A stretch of DNA of 64,000 nucleotides from Streptomyces sp. MJM8645. GTDB lineage: Bacteria; Actinomycetota; Actinomycetes; Streptomycetales; Streptomycetaceae. Shown here one piece after another: positions 36,720 to 45,687 of this stretch. The notes under the pieces were generated by a model. That model made no database searches. It saw only the letters and a list, made by a program, of their open reading frames with translations, and was not told the DNA's origin. The stretch lies in the NCBI RefSeq assembly GCF_001625365.1, contig NZ_LJJF01000001.1, positions 5,512,501 to 5,576,500 of the forward strand. Direction: 5' to 3'. The position numbers and the translations under genes were made by a program. The number at the start of each line of letters is the position of its first letter. Positions within the stretch are counted from its first letter, which is position 1.

Positions 36720-39113
36720 TCAGTTCCTCCGGTTTCCACCGACGATGGCCTTTCCGGCCGGGATCTTGATCTGGTAGCCGCCGTCCAGCTCGGTGCGGCC
36801 GCCGGGCGGCAGCTCGACCCGCCAGAGCCGGGTGCTGGGCGGGCAGTCCGGCGTGGAGACCGCCGGGGCCTGCCAGTCGGCCCGCTCCTCGATCCGGATC
36901 TCGGCGTCGGAGGTGACCGGCACGCGCTCGCGGACCTCCACGGTGACGGTACGGCCGAGCCGGTTCGCCAGCTGGACGTGCACCCGGTGGTCGAGCACGG
37001 TGCTGCTGCTCAGCATGCCCGCGGTGGACTCGTGCAGCTCGGTGCGGCGCGCCACCTCGATGCTCTCGGTGACCCCGATGCCCAGGCTCCGCAGCCCGCC
37101 CGGGGCGAGGGTGGGCAGGGCGGCGGTGAGCAGGAACTCGTCGTCGACGGTGACCTCGACCGGGCCGGCCAGCACGGCGCGGTCGGTCCGGTTGGCGAGC
37201 ACCAGGGTGGCGTACACCTTCTCCTCGACGGCGGGGACGGTGACGTACTCCGGGCGGACGGACACCGGGATCTCGTCGATCGTGACGGTGTGCCAGGTGC
37301 CGTCGGACGGGATGTCGGCGGGGGCGGTGGAGTCGAAGCGGTGGTCGAAGGAGCCCGCCGACTCGCGGGGCGGGACGGCGTGCCGGGGGAGCGCCAGGTG
37401 GCGTACCCGCTCGCCGCCGGTGCCGCCCGGGAGCATCGCCGCCGGCCCGTAGTGGTCGGCCTGGTCGGCTTGCTCGGCCTGGGGGTGCAGGGTGCCGCGG
37501 TGGGTGGCGGGTGCGTCGGGGCCGGCCAGGACGAGGCCGGGGTAGTCGAGCAGGGAGGCGTCCGGGGCGAAGCCGGTGCCGGGGGCCTCGGTGCCGCCGC
37601 CGCTTCGGCGGGAGCGGCGGGCGAGCGGGTGCAGGTCCGGCGGGGGTGCGCCGCCCGGTGCCACGGGGGCGGGCGGCGGCGCGGAGGCCTGGGGCATCGA
37701 GGCTTGGTACATCGAGGCTTGCGGCAGGGGGGCCTGGGGCATCGGGGCGGCGGCGGGCGCACCGCCGTATCCGGCGAAGCTGCCCGGGGCGGGCGGGGGC
37801 GCCGGGACGGGTTCGTCGACGTCCAGGGTGCCGCCGCGCCCGGCGGGGGCGGCCAGCCGGGCGGCGTCGGCCACGAGGCCGGCGTCGGCGGGGCGGGGAC
37901 CGGCGGGCCGGGCGCCGCCGAGGCGGTTGAGCCGGGCGGTTGAGCCGTACGGGCCGGGCGCCGAGGCGGCGAGTGGGGCCTTGCGGCGCGGGGCCGGGCG
38001 GGCTCCGGCGCCGGCGTCGTCGTAGCCGGTGAAGAGGTCGGCCAGGCCGGCCGGGGGCTCGCGCCAGCCGGACGGCGGCGGGGCGGGCTGGCTGCGGCCG
38101 ATCCGCAGCGAGCGGAGCCGGGGCAGGTCGGTGCGGCGGTCGAGGTCGGCGGTGGAGAGGGCGAGCCGGACGCCGGTCCAGTCCTCGCCGGTCTGCTGGG
38201 CGACGGAGGCGCGCAGGACGAGCCGGCCGGTGTCGGCGCCGTGGCGGTAGGAGAGGCGGTAGGCGGGCACCCAACGGGCTGCGGGGACGCCGTACTCCAG
38301 CTCGATGTCGAGCCGGGCGGGGGGCTCCTCGGGGGCCGGGGCGGGGGCGGGGGCTGGGGCGACGGGCTCCCGGGCGGGTTCCGTGACGGGCTGTGTGGTG
38401 AGTGCCGGGGCGGACTGTGCGGTGAGTGCCGAGGCCGGTGTGGTGGTGAGGGTGAGCAGGACGGTGGCGGCGGTCCCGACCGGGTGGGCGGGGCCGGCGG
38501 TGGACGCGCGGTCCAGTCGGTCGGCGGCCAACTCGCGCTCGTGGTCAGCGAGTTCGACCTCCCGGGTGAGCTCCTCGGCGCGCTGCTGGAGCCGGGTCAG
38601 GCGCTCGTCGACGAAGTCGGCCAGCTCCAGCCAGGCGTCGGCGGGCGTCCGCCGCAGCGGCTCCTCACGCCGCCGCTGCGGCGGTACGGCGCGCAGGGCG
38701 GAGGTCTCGGCGATCGCGGTCAGGACCAGTCGGCGGCGCTCGTTGAGTGCGCCCTGGCGCTCCATGGCCTCGTCCAACTCTCGTCGGAGCCTGGGGAGTT
38801 CGGTCGGCTCGTGGAACTCGGCGAGCAGCTCCAGCCGGGCCTCGGTGACCGCCGTCCCGCTCGGGCCGTCGAGCACCCGGGCGCGCAGCGAGCGGCCGTC
38901 CAGGGAGGAGGGCAGGCCGGTCAGCCGCAGCCGGCCGTCGGCCGGGAGCGGGACGCTGGCCCGGCGGCGGCACACCGCGCCCTCGGCGTAGACCACGACG
39001 GAGTCCAGGACCGACGGGTGGGCGGGGACGGCGGGGGGCTTCGGGGGCCCGGCCTCGCTGACGTGGCGGTCCTCGCCGTTCTGCTGATCGTCGCCGCTGT
39101 GCTGATCGTCCAT
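36720..39113 (-). CDS. MuiA-like DUF4139 protein (long paralogue)
   Basis: 797 residues from ATG 39113 with GAAGGGG upstream. It shares the layout of its neighbour: N-terminal SVVVYAEGAVCRRRASVPLP, coiled coil near 110-220, TGEDWTGVRLALSTADLD near 330, and C-terminal RVELPPGGRTELDGGYQIKI. It has a long disordered insertion (about 350-560) rich in Pro, Ala and Gln, with MPQAS-type repeats. Tandem paralogues with different insert lengths suggest a hetero-oligomer; this is inference. Confidence 0.84.
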   Translation of the reverse strand: MDDQHSGDDQQNGEDRHVSEAGPPKPPAVPAHPSVLDSVVVYAEGAVCRRRASVPLPADGRLRLTGLPSSLDGRSLRARVLDGPSGTAVTEARLELLAEFHEPTELPRLRRELDEAMERQGALNERRRLVLTAIAETSALRAVPPQRRREEPLRRTPADAWLELADFVDERLTRLQQRAEELTREVELADHERELAADRLDRASTAGPAHPVGTAATVLLTLTTTPASALTAQSAPALTTQPVTEPAREPVAPAPAPAPAPEEPPARLDIELEYGVPAARWVPAYRLSYRHGADTGRLVLRASVAQQTGEDWTGVRLALSTADLDRRTDLPRLRSLRIGRSQPAPPPSGWREPPAGLADLFTGYDDAGAGARPAPRRKAPLAASAPGPYGSTARLNRLGGARPAGPRPADAGLVADAARLAAPAGRGGTLDVDEPVPAPPPAPGSFAGYGGAPAAAPMPQAPLPQASMYQASMPQASAPPPAPVAPGGAPPPDLHPLARRSRRSGGGTEAPGTGFAPDASLLDYPGLVLAGPDAPATHRGTLHPQAEQADQADHYGPAAMLPGGTGGERVRHLALPRHAVPPRESAGSFDHRFDSTAPADIPSDGTWHTVTIDEIPVSVRPEYVTVPAVEEKVYATLVLANRTDRAVLAGPVEVTVDDEFLLTAALPTLAPGGLRSLGIGVTESIEVARRTELHESTAGMLSSSTVLDHRVHVQLANRLGRTVTVEVRERVPVTSDAEIRIEERADWQAPAVSTPDCPPSTRLWRVELPPGGRTELDGGYQIKIPAGKAIVGGNRRN

Positions 39114-39586
39114 GCGCAACCCCTTCGTTCGCGTGCCGTGTTCCGCGTGTCGCCCGCGCCGTGCCCGGGCGGCCAGTCTGCCCCGCTTCGGTGCGGGCGT
39201 CGCCGGATTTCGCGGGGTGCGGCGTGTGTGCCCGTCGGCGGGTCTGGTGGGTCTGGCGCGTTCGCGGTGCCTGTGGTGTTTGTGGTGCCTTGGTGCCTGT
39301 GGTGCCCGGCGTGCGTCCGCATGGTGTGGGACGGGGGCGGGGCCGCCGTGGTTGCCCAACGGGTGGGCGGTGGGGGCGTGGGTGGGGCGGATGCGAGAGG
39401 ATGGGGCGCGGGTGCTCCCGGCCCGTGCCGGGGCGCCGACCGGACCGAGAACCGCGAAGTCCCGCGAGGCCGGGTGGCCCGGGAAGTCCCGCGAGGCCGG
39501 GCAACCCGGGAGACCCAGAACACGAAGCTCAGAACGCGAAGCCCAGAACGCGAAGCCCGAGAATTCGAGAAGGAGCGCGACCCGCC
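39114..39586. other. 473-bp intergenic region between DUF4139 operon and tyrA
   Basis: No gene recognised. It contains GT-rich imperfect repeats (GGTGCCTGTGGTG near 39267-39306) and, nearer tyrA, duplicated segments (GAAGTCCCGCGAGGCCGGG at 39457 and 39485, then CGAAGCCCAGAACG units near 39525-39560). Divergent promoters must lie here. Confidence 0.6.
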
Positions 39587-40672
39587 ATGCGCACTGCCGT
39601 CGTCGTCGGTACCGGACTGATCGGCACCTCCGCCGCGCTCGCCCTGGCCGGCCGCGGGCTGACCGTCCATCTGGAGGACGCCGACCCGGATGCCGCCCGG
39701 ACCGCCGCCTCCCTCGGCGCCGGCATCACCGATCCGGCCGACGGCCCGGTCGACCTGGCGATCATCGCCGTGCCGCCCGCCCTCGTCGGCAAGGTGCTCG
39801 CCGACTGCCAGCGCCGCAACCTGGCCCGCTGGTACACCGACGTCGCCAGCGTCAAGGCCGGCCCGCGCATCGAGGTCGCCGCGCTCGGCTGCGACACCGT
39901 CCACTACATCGGCAGCCACCCGATGGCCGGCCGCGAGCGCTCCGGCCCGCTGGCCGCCCGCGCCGACCTGTTCGAGGGCCGTCCCTGGGTGCTCACCCCC
40001 ACCGACGACACCGACACGGAGACCCTCAACGCCGCCCTGGAACTGGTCGCGCTCTGCGGTGCGATGCCGATCGTGATGGACGCGGCCGCGCACGACCGGG
40101 CCGTCGCCCTGGTCTCGCACGCCCCGCAGCTGGTGTCCTCGCTGGTCGCCGCCCGGCTGGAGCACGCCGACGAGACCGCCATAAGGCTCTCCGGGCAGGG
40201 CGTCCGGGACGTCACCAGGATCGCCGCCTCCAACCCCGGCATGTGGGTCGACATCCTCTCCGCCAACGCCGGTGCGGTCGCCGACATCCTGGAGGAGGTC
40301 GCCTCCGACCTCGGGGAGACCGTCACCGCGCTGCGCGCCCTGGACGCCCCCGAGGAGGGCGAGCGCCGGGCGGGCGCGGCCGGGATCGAGGCGGTCATGC
40401 GGCGCGGCAACACCGGCCAGGCCCGCATCCCCGGCAAGCACGGCGCGCCGCCCACCCGGTACGAGACTGTGGCCGTGGTGCTCGGTGACCAGCCCGGCGA
40501 GCTGGGCCGGCTGTTCGGCGAGGTCGGCGCGGCCGGGGTCAACATCGAGGACGTCATCATCGAGCACTCGACCGGCCAGCAGGTGGGCTTCGTCCAGCTG
40601 TCGGTGGCGCCGGGGGCGGTCAAGCCGCTCACGGTGGCGCTGCGGGCGAGCGGGTGGAGCGTCCGGGACTGA
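39587..40672 (+). CDS. tyrA: Prephenate dehydrogenase with C-terminal ACT domain
   Basis: 361 residues from ATG 39587, with GAAGGAG 12 bases upstream. An NAD(P)-binding Rossmann motif VVGTGLIGTSAALAL is near residue 6, followed by VDLAIIAVPP, YIGSHPMAGRERSG (active-site His) near 108, and LVSHAPQLVSSLVA near 175. An ACT domain (VVLGDQPGELGRLFGEVGAA) occupies about 290-355 and should give tyrosine feedback control. It makes 4-hydroxyphenylpyruvate for tyrosine. It is usually next to cmk and der in Streptomyces, as here. Confidence 0.95.
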   Translation: MRTAVVVGTGLIGTSAALALAGRGLTVHLEDADPDAARTAASLGAGITDPADGPVDLAIIAVPPALVGKVLADCQRRNLARWYTDVASVKAGPRIEVAALGCDTVHYIGSHPMAGRERSGPLAARADLFEGRPWVLTPTDDTDTETLNAALELVALCGAMPIVMDAAAHDRAVALVSHAPQLVSSLVAARLEHADETAIRLSGQGVRDVTRIAASNPGMWVDILSANAGAVADILEEVASDLGETVTALRALDAPEEGERRAGAAGIEAVMRRGNTGQARIPGKHGAPPTRYETVAVVLGDQPGELGRLFGEVGAAGVNIEDVIIEHSTGQQVGFVQLSVAPGAVKPLTVALRASGWSVRD

Positions 40673-40711
40673 TCGGGCTGCGGGGGCCGGTCGGCTTCCG
40701 GGACTTCGGGT

Positions 40712-40760
40712 GAGGGGTTCGGCCGAGGGGTTCGGGTGAGGGGTTCGGTTGAGGGGGGAG
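40712..40760. repeat. 13-bp tandem repeat before a GTG start
   Basis: GAGGGGTTCGG occurs at 40712, 40725 and 40738, with a partial fourth unit (GAGGGGGGAG) at 40751 that serves as the ribosome site of the next gene. So a repeat unit has become the Shine-Dalgarno sequence. Confidence 0.85.
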
Positions 40761-40765
40761 CAGGG

Positions 40766-41860
40766 GTGATCATCGAGTTGCCGCTGGGCGAGACCCGGCA
40801 CGGGTCCTACGGCCGGCCGGTGGACCTGGGGAACGAGCGGTTCCTGCGGGCGGTGGTGGGTGGGGACTTCCGGATCCACCACCGCAGCGTCGAAGCGCTG
40901 GTCGAACTGCCCCGGCCGACGCCGCCGGACCCGGAGCCCGCCGAGCCGGAGCCGACCTGCAGCCTGCTGGTGCGGGCGGCCCACGCCGCCTTCGCGGAGC
41001 ACCTGCCGCTCAGCCTGTCGCCGGACGTGCTCTGGTACGCGGTGGTGCACGAGGTGGCCGTGCACGCGCGGATGTACGCGCCGAGGTACCGGGCGCTGTT
41101 CGGCGGCGCCGAGGGGCGCCGGGAAGCGATCGTGGTCCGCGACGACACCCTGGCGGCGCCCGGGCCGGACTGGTCGCGGTCGATCCGGCTGGTGCGGGAG
41201 CCGCTGGCGGCGGCGGTCGGGGCCGAGCTGGTGGAGCTGTTCCAGCCGGCGTTCTCGACGACCACGCCCGACGACGCCTCCTGCGCGCTGGTGGCGCTGA
41301 TGGACGTGGTCAGCCCCTACTACGCCTTCCGCTGGGAGACCCGCTGCGGCATCCCGCGGATCCGGCTGGAGGGCACGGCCGAGGACTGGGCGCTGCTGGT
41401 GGCGCGGGTCGCCGGGCTGGCGGAGCGCTTCGACTGGCTGGCGCCGTGGTTCGCCGAACTGCGCCCGGTGCTCGACGAGATCGCGGCGACCGCGGCGGGC
41501 GGGGCGGTCGACGACGAGTTCTGGCGCTCGCTCTTCAAGTGGCGGTCGATGTCCGGCGGCCCACGGGTGACCGGCTGGCTCACCGCCTTCCTCGCGCACA
41601 CCCAGACCCCTGACGGGCCACGGCTGCGCCAGTCCTTCGGCTGGCGGGAGGCGGACGCCAACCCGTACCACCGGGACTCCTTCGCGGTGAACGACTTCCC
41701 CTCGCACGTCTCCAAGGTGCCGTTCGTCTGGGACCTCCTCGGCCGCGAGATCCCGATGGCCTTCACCGCCGGCATCCTCGGCATCGAGTGGGACGGGGAG
41801 TACCTGCGGCCCCGGCTGGGCAACGCCGTCCTGCAGGTCCTGGGCCCCGACCAGGGCTGA
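40766..41860 (+). CDS. DUF4419-like protein
   Basis: 364 residues from GTG 40766 with GGGGGGAG 5 bases upstream. Features fitting DUF4419: ALFGGAEGRREAIVVRDDTL, a CALVALMDVVSPYYAFRWET segment, CGIPRIRLEGTAEDWALLVA, and a C-terminal IPMAFTAGILGIEWDGEYL block. This family is found in fungi and bacteria with no assigned activity. It is inserted between tyrA and cmk. Confidence 0.78.
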   Translation: MIIELPLGETRHGSYGRPVDLGNERFLRAVVGGDFRIHHRSVEALVELPRPTPPDPEPAEPEPTCSLLVRAAHAAFAEHLPLSLSPDVLWYAVVHEVAVHARMYAPRYRALFGGAEGRREAIVVRDDTLAAPGPDWSRSIRLVREPLAAAVGAELVELFQPAFSTTTPDDASCALVALMDVVSPYYAFRWETRCGIPRIRLEGTAEDWALLVARVAGLAERFDWLAPWFAELRPVLDEIAATAAGGAVDDEFWRSLFKWRSMSGGPRVTGWLTAFLAHTQTPDGPRLRQSFGWREADANPYHRDSFAVNDFPSHVSKVPFVWDLLGREIPMAFTAGILGIEWDGEYLRPRLGNAVLQVLGPDQG

Positions 41861-41921
41861 TACCGGGCCTGGAGCCGGGGCTGAAGCCCGGGGCTGATAT
41901 CGGCGCCGGTACCGGGGCTGA
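41854..41921. repeat. GGGCTGA repeats from the DUF4419 stop
   Basis: GGGCTGA at 41854 (containing the stop TGA), 41878, 41891 and 41915, embedded in degenerate GATACCGG-like units that alternate 24 and 13 bp. Confidence 0.7.
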
Positions 41922-42075
41922 TCCCGGGGCCGAGGGGGGCTGGCAGGGGGCTGGTACTGGGCTGATCGGGTGGCGGAGTGGGTAGGGCGGCGGTCCATTA
42001 ACCTTGAGGGAGACAATCCCCTGCCGTCTGCCTCCCCAGGCCCCGGCTTTCACGCCCAGAGAGAGGTTCGGCCCC

Positions 42076-42789
42076 GTGGACACTGCCGACCGAGCGCACG
42101 CCCCGGTCGTCGTCGCGATCGACGGACCCTCCGGTTCGGGCAAGTCGACCGTCTCGCGGGCGGTGGCGGCCCGGCTGGGCCTGAGCTTCCTGGACACCGG
42201 CGCCATGTACCGGGCGATGACCTGGTGGATGCTGGCCAACGACGTCGACGTGGCCGACCCGGAGGCGGTGGCCGTCGCGTGCGGCAAGCCGGTGATCGTG
42301 TCGGGCACGGACGCGGACGGTCCCACCATCACGGTGGACGGCCAGGACGTCTCCGGACCGATCCGCGGCCCCGAGGTGACGGCGCAGGTCAGCGCCGTTT
42401 CCGCGGTGCCGGCGGTGCGCTCCCGGCTGGTGGAGCTGCAGCGCGGCTGCGCCGAGGTCGCCGAGCGCGGCATCGTCGCCGAGGGCCGGGACATGGGGAC
42501 GGTGGTGTTCCCGAACGCCACCGTCAAGGTGTTCCTGACCGCCTCCGAGCAGGCCCGGGCCGAGCGCCGGGCGGCCGAGCTGCGCGCCAAGGGCGTCGAC
42601 GAGACGACCATCACCGCGATGGCCGCCGACCTCGCCCGCCGGGACGCCGCCGACTCCTCCCGGAAGACGGCCCCGCTGGCCCAGGCCGCGGACGCCGTCC
42701 TGGTGGACACCAGCGAGCTCACCCTGGAGCAGGTGATCGACCGGATCGCCGCGCTGGTGGAGGAGCGGGCCGGGATGTCGTCGGTCTGA
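42076..42789 (+). CDS. cmk: Cytidylate kinase
   Basis: 237 residues from GTG 42076 (upstream GAGAGAGG). Motifs: VVAIDGPSGSGKSTVSRAV P-loop near residue 14, LSFLDTGAMYRAMTWWML, and IVAEGRDMGTVVFPNATVKV near 137. It phosphorylates CMP/dCMP for nucleotide synthesis. In many Streptomyces an acyltransferase gene lies between cmk and der; here only 266 bp of repeat-rich non-coding DNA is present. Confidence 0.96.
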   Translation: MDTADRAHAPVVVAIDGPSGSGKSTVSRAVAARLGLSFLDTGAMYRAMTWWMLANDVDVADPEAVAVACGKPVIVSGTDADGPTITVDGQDVSGPIRGPEVTAQVSAVSAVPAVRSRLVELQRGCAEVAERGIVAEGRDMGTVVFPNATVKVFLTASEQARAERRAAELRAKGVDETTITAMAADLARRDAADSSRKTAPLAQAADAVLVDTSELTLEQVIDRIAALVEERAGMSSV

Positions 42790-42945
42790 ATGGACGGACA
42801 GGTCCGAACGAACGGACAGGTCTGGACGGCCGGGCCGGTCTGAGGACCGGATCGGCCGGAATGATCGGGTCGGCCCGACGGCCACAATGGTCCGGACGAC
42901 CGGAATGGCCTGAACGACCGGAATGGCCGGAACGGCCGAATGAGC
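42785..42945. repeat. 18-bp degenerate repeats filling the cmk-der gap
   Basis: Units at 42785, 42803 and 42821 share the pattern TCTGAACGGACGGACAGG; the first includes the cmk stop TGA at 42787-42789. Further GACCGGAATGGCC units lie near 42898-42935. Confidence 0.8.
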
Positions 42946-43055
42946 TGCGGTGCCGCCGAGGTGCCGCGGAGACAACCATCGCGCTGCCCCGAGCGGGGCA
43001 GGTACGCACGGCGCGCCCCTGGGAAGGGCCGCGCCGGGAAACGGAACAGACGAAC

Positions 43056-44510
43056 ATGACCGCAGAGCACTCCGACACCGGCCACGGTGGACTGGACGCC
43101 GCCGACTACGCCGAGTTCATGGCCATCGCCGCCGAGGAAGGCTTCGACGTCGACGGCGTGGACGGCTTCGACGGCGCCGAGCACGTACCGCTGCCGGTGC
43201 TGGCCATCGTCGGCCGCCCGAACGTCGGCAAGTCGACCCTGGTGAACCGCATCATCGGCCGCCGCGAGGCCGTCGTCGAGGACAAGCCGGGCGTCACCCG
43301 CGACCGGGTCACCTACGAGGCCAGCTGGAACGGCCGCCGCTTCAAGGTCGTCGACACCGGCGGCTGGGAGATCGACGTCCTCGGCCTCGACGCGATGGTG
43401 GCCGCGCAGGCCGAGCTCGGCATCGAGCAGGCCGACGCGGTGCTGTTCGTGGTCGACGCCACCGTCGGCGCCACCGACACCGACGAAGCCCTGATCAAGC
43501 TCATCCGCCGGGCCGGCAAGCCGACCGTGCTGTGCGCCAACAAGGTCGACGGCCCGTCCACCGAGGCCGAGGCCGCCTACCTGTGGTCGCTGGGCCTGGG
43601 CGAGCCGCACCCCGTCTCCGCGCTGCACGGCCGCGGCTCGGGCGACCTGCTCGACGCCGTCATGGACGCGCTGCCCGAGGCCCCGCCGCAGACCTTCGGC
43701 GACGCCGCCCCCGGCGGCCCGCGCCGCATCGCGCTGATCGGCCGCCCGAACGTCGGCAAGTCCAGCCTGCTGAACAAGGTCGCCGGCGAGGAGCGGGTGG
43801 TCGTCAACGAGCTGGCCGGCACCACCCGCGACCCGGTCGACGAGATGATCGAACTCGCCGGCAAGACCTGGAAGTTCGTCGACACCGCCGGCATCCGTCG
43901 CCGGGTCCACCTGACCGCCGGCGCCGACTTCTACGCCTCGCTGCGCACCTCCTCCGCGCTGGAGAAGGCCGAGGTCGCGGTCGTCCTGGTCGACGCCAGC
44001 GAGACCCTCGCCGAGCAGGACACCCGGATCATCTCGATGGCCGTCGAGGCCGGGCGCGCCGTCGTCATCGCCTACAACAAGTGGGACCAGATGGACGAGG
44101 AGCGCCGCTTCTACCTGGAGCGCGAGATCGAGCGCGACCTCGTCCAGGTGCAGTGGGCCCCCCGGGTCAACGTCTCGGCCAAGACCGGCCGGCACATGGA
44201 GAGGCTCGTCCCGGCGATCGAGACCGCGCTGGAGGGCTGGGAGACCCGCATCCCGACCGCGCGGCTGAACGCCTTCCTCGGCGAGCTGGTGGCCGCCCAC
44301 CCGCACCCGATCCGCGGTGGCAAGCAGCCGCGCGTCCTGTTCGGCACCCAGGCGGGCATCCGTCCGCCGCGGTTCGTGCTGTTCGCCTCGGGCTTCCTGG
44401 AGGCCGGCTACCGGCGCTTCATCGAGCGCCGGCTGCGTGAGGAGTTCGGCTTCGTCGGGACGCCGATCTCGATCTCGGTGCGGGTCCGGGAGAAGCGCAA
44501 GCGGAAGTAG
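43056..44510 (+). CDS. der: Ribosome biogenesis GTPase Der (EngA)
   Basis: 484 residues from ATG 43056. Two tandem GTPase domains: G1 IVGRPNVGKSTLVNRI near residue 49 with VDTGGWE and ANKVD; second G1 LIGRPNVGKSSLLNKVAGE near 226 with VDTAGIRRR and YNKWDQ. A KH-like C-terminal domain begins near 385 and ends in REKRKRK. An actinobacterial acidic N-terminal extension (about 45 residues) is present. It is required for 50S subunit maturation. Confidence 0.97.
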   Translation: MTAEHSDTGHGGLDAADYAEFMAIAAEEGFDVDGVDGFDGAEHVPLPVLAIVGRPNVGKSTLVNRIIGRREAVVEDKPGVTRDRVTYEASWNGRRFKVVDTGGWEIDVLGLDAMVAAQAELGIEQADAVLFVVDATVGATDTDEALIKLIRRAGKPTVLCANKVDGPSTEAEAAYLWSLGLGEPHPVSALHGRGSGDLLDAVMDALPEAPPQTFGDAAPGGPRRIALIGRPNVGKSSLLNKVAGEERVVVNELAGTTRDPVDEMIELAGKTWKFVDTAGIRRRVHLTAGADFYASLRTSSALEKAEVAVVLVDASETLAEQDTRIISMAVEAGRAVVIAYNKWDQMDEERRFYLEREIERDLVQVQWAPRVNVSAKTGRHMERLVPAIETALEGWETRIPTARLNAFLGELVAAHPHPIRGGKQPRVLFGTQAGIRPPRFVLFASGFLEAGYRRFIERRLREEFGFVGTPISISVRVREKRKRK

Positions 44511-44561
44511 GACGTCGTGATCCACCGGCAGTAGTCGGTGGGTGCCGGCAGTAGGTGTGGG

Positions 44562-44595
44562 CGAGGGCCCCGTCACGGTGGTGGCGGGGCCCTCG
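44562..44595 (+). terminator. Terminator after der
   Basis: CGAGGGCCCCG pairs with CGGGGCCCTCG around a 12-base loop. It also lies downstream of the convergent gene ending at 44647. Confidence 0.8.
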
Positions 44596-44646
44596 TCGTG
44601 TGTGCGGGGTCGTGCGGGTCGTGCGGGTGGTGCGCAGGCGGGCGGT

Positions 44647-45411
44647 TCAGTGGTGGTCGCCGTTGCGGCCCGGGGGGAGGGAGAGCATCTGGCGGTGGCG
44701 GCCGCCGGTGGGCGCGGCGGTGGCGACGCCGGTGGCGGTGCCCATCGCCGGGGCGGGGGCCGGGGGCGGCGCGGGCATCGAGTGCGGGATCGGGCCGAGG
44801 TAGCCGGCGGCCACCCAGCCCTGGCCGTTGGTGAACTGGGGCGGCGGGGGCGGGGTGTGCTGAGGGGCGGTGGCCGCCGGGGCGGCTTGGCCGAAGCCGT
44901 CGCTGGTCGGGGCGGCGGGCTCGGAGTGGGGGTGCGGCTGAGGCTGAGGGGCGCTGTGGCCGGTGTGGCCCATCGCGCTGTGGTGGGTTTGGCCGGTGGT
45001 GCTGTGGTGGGTTTGGCCGGTGTGGCCAGTGTGGCTGGTGGCGCCGTGGCCGGAGTGGCCGGTGGCGTGCCCTGCGGAGTGGCCGTGCTGCTGGCTCGGC
45101 ATGAACTGCGGCAGGCCGGGCGGCTGCCCCCCGTAGCTGTGGAAGGCCTGGTGCTGGGGCGGGTACGGGCGCGGTTCGCCGAGCACCGGGTAGCCGTCGC
45201 GGACCGCGAAGCCGGTGAACTTCAGGTCCTCCTCGCCCGAGCGGTCGCCCGGGAGCGCGCGGAACAGCCGCCGGTACTCGGAGTACAGCTCGTCGTAGAT
45301 CGGCGTCGTCGAGTGCGGGTGCTCCGCGTCGTACGACGGGCGCATGCCGGGGATCGAGCGGGGGGCGGTGGTGGACCGGCCGGGGGACGCGGAGACGTCG
45401 TAGCTGTACAC
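44647..45411 (-). CDS. Actinobacterial hypothetical protein with His-rich segment
   Basis: 254 residues from GTG 45411; no clear ribosome site. Residues 35-72 carry a conserved block seen in Streptomyces hypotheticals (TPIYDELYSEYRRLFRALPG, then EEDLKFTGF). Residues 108-158 are a His/Gly/Thr-rich low-complexity run (HSAGHATGHSGHG, then repeated GQTHHS), encoded by repeated GTGGGTTTGGCC DNA. The rest is Pro-rich. Metal binding by the His segment is possible but unproven. Confidence 0.75.
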   Translation of the reverse strand: MYSYDVSASPGRSTTAPRSIPGMRPSYDAEHPHSTTPIYDELYSEYRRLFRALPGDRSGEEDLKFTGFAVRDGYPVLGEPRPYPPQHQAFHSYGGQPPGLPQFMPSQQHGHSAGHATGHSGHGATSHTGHTGQTHHSTTGQTHHSAMGHTGHSAPQPQPHPHSEPAAPTSDGFGQAAPAATAPQHTPPPPPQFTNGQGWVAAGYLGPIPHSMPAPPPAPAPAMGTATGVATAAPTGGRHRQMLSLPPGRNGDHH

Positions 45412-45687
45412 ACAGGGGCCAACGAGTGAGGGGTCACGGGGATGCGGGGTGCCGGGGACCGGCCGGAAGGCGGCTTGTGCTGAGGGAGAGGCCGCCTTCC
45501 GGCGGGTGCTTCGGCGGGTGCGGAGCCGGGGTGCGGAGCCCGGGCGTGGAGCCCGGGTGCCGACGGGTCGGGGCGCGGTTGGGGCTGGGTGCTGAGGGGG
45601 CGGGGGCGGGCGCGCGCCTGGGTCGGGCGCGCGGCTGGGGCTGGGTGCCGACAGGGCGGGTGTCGGCGGGCCCGGGTGCCGAGGGGC

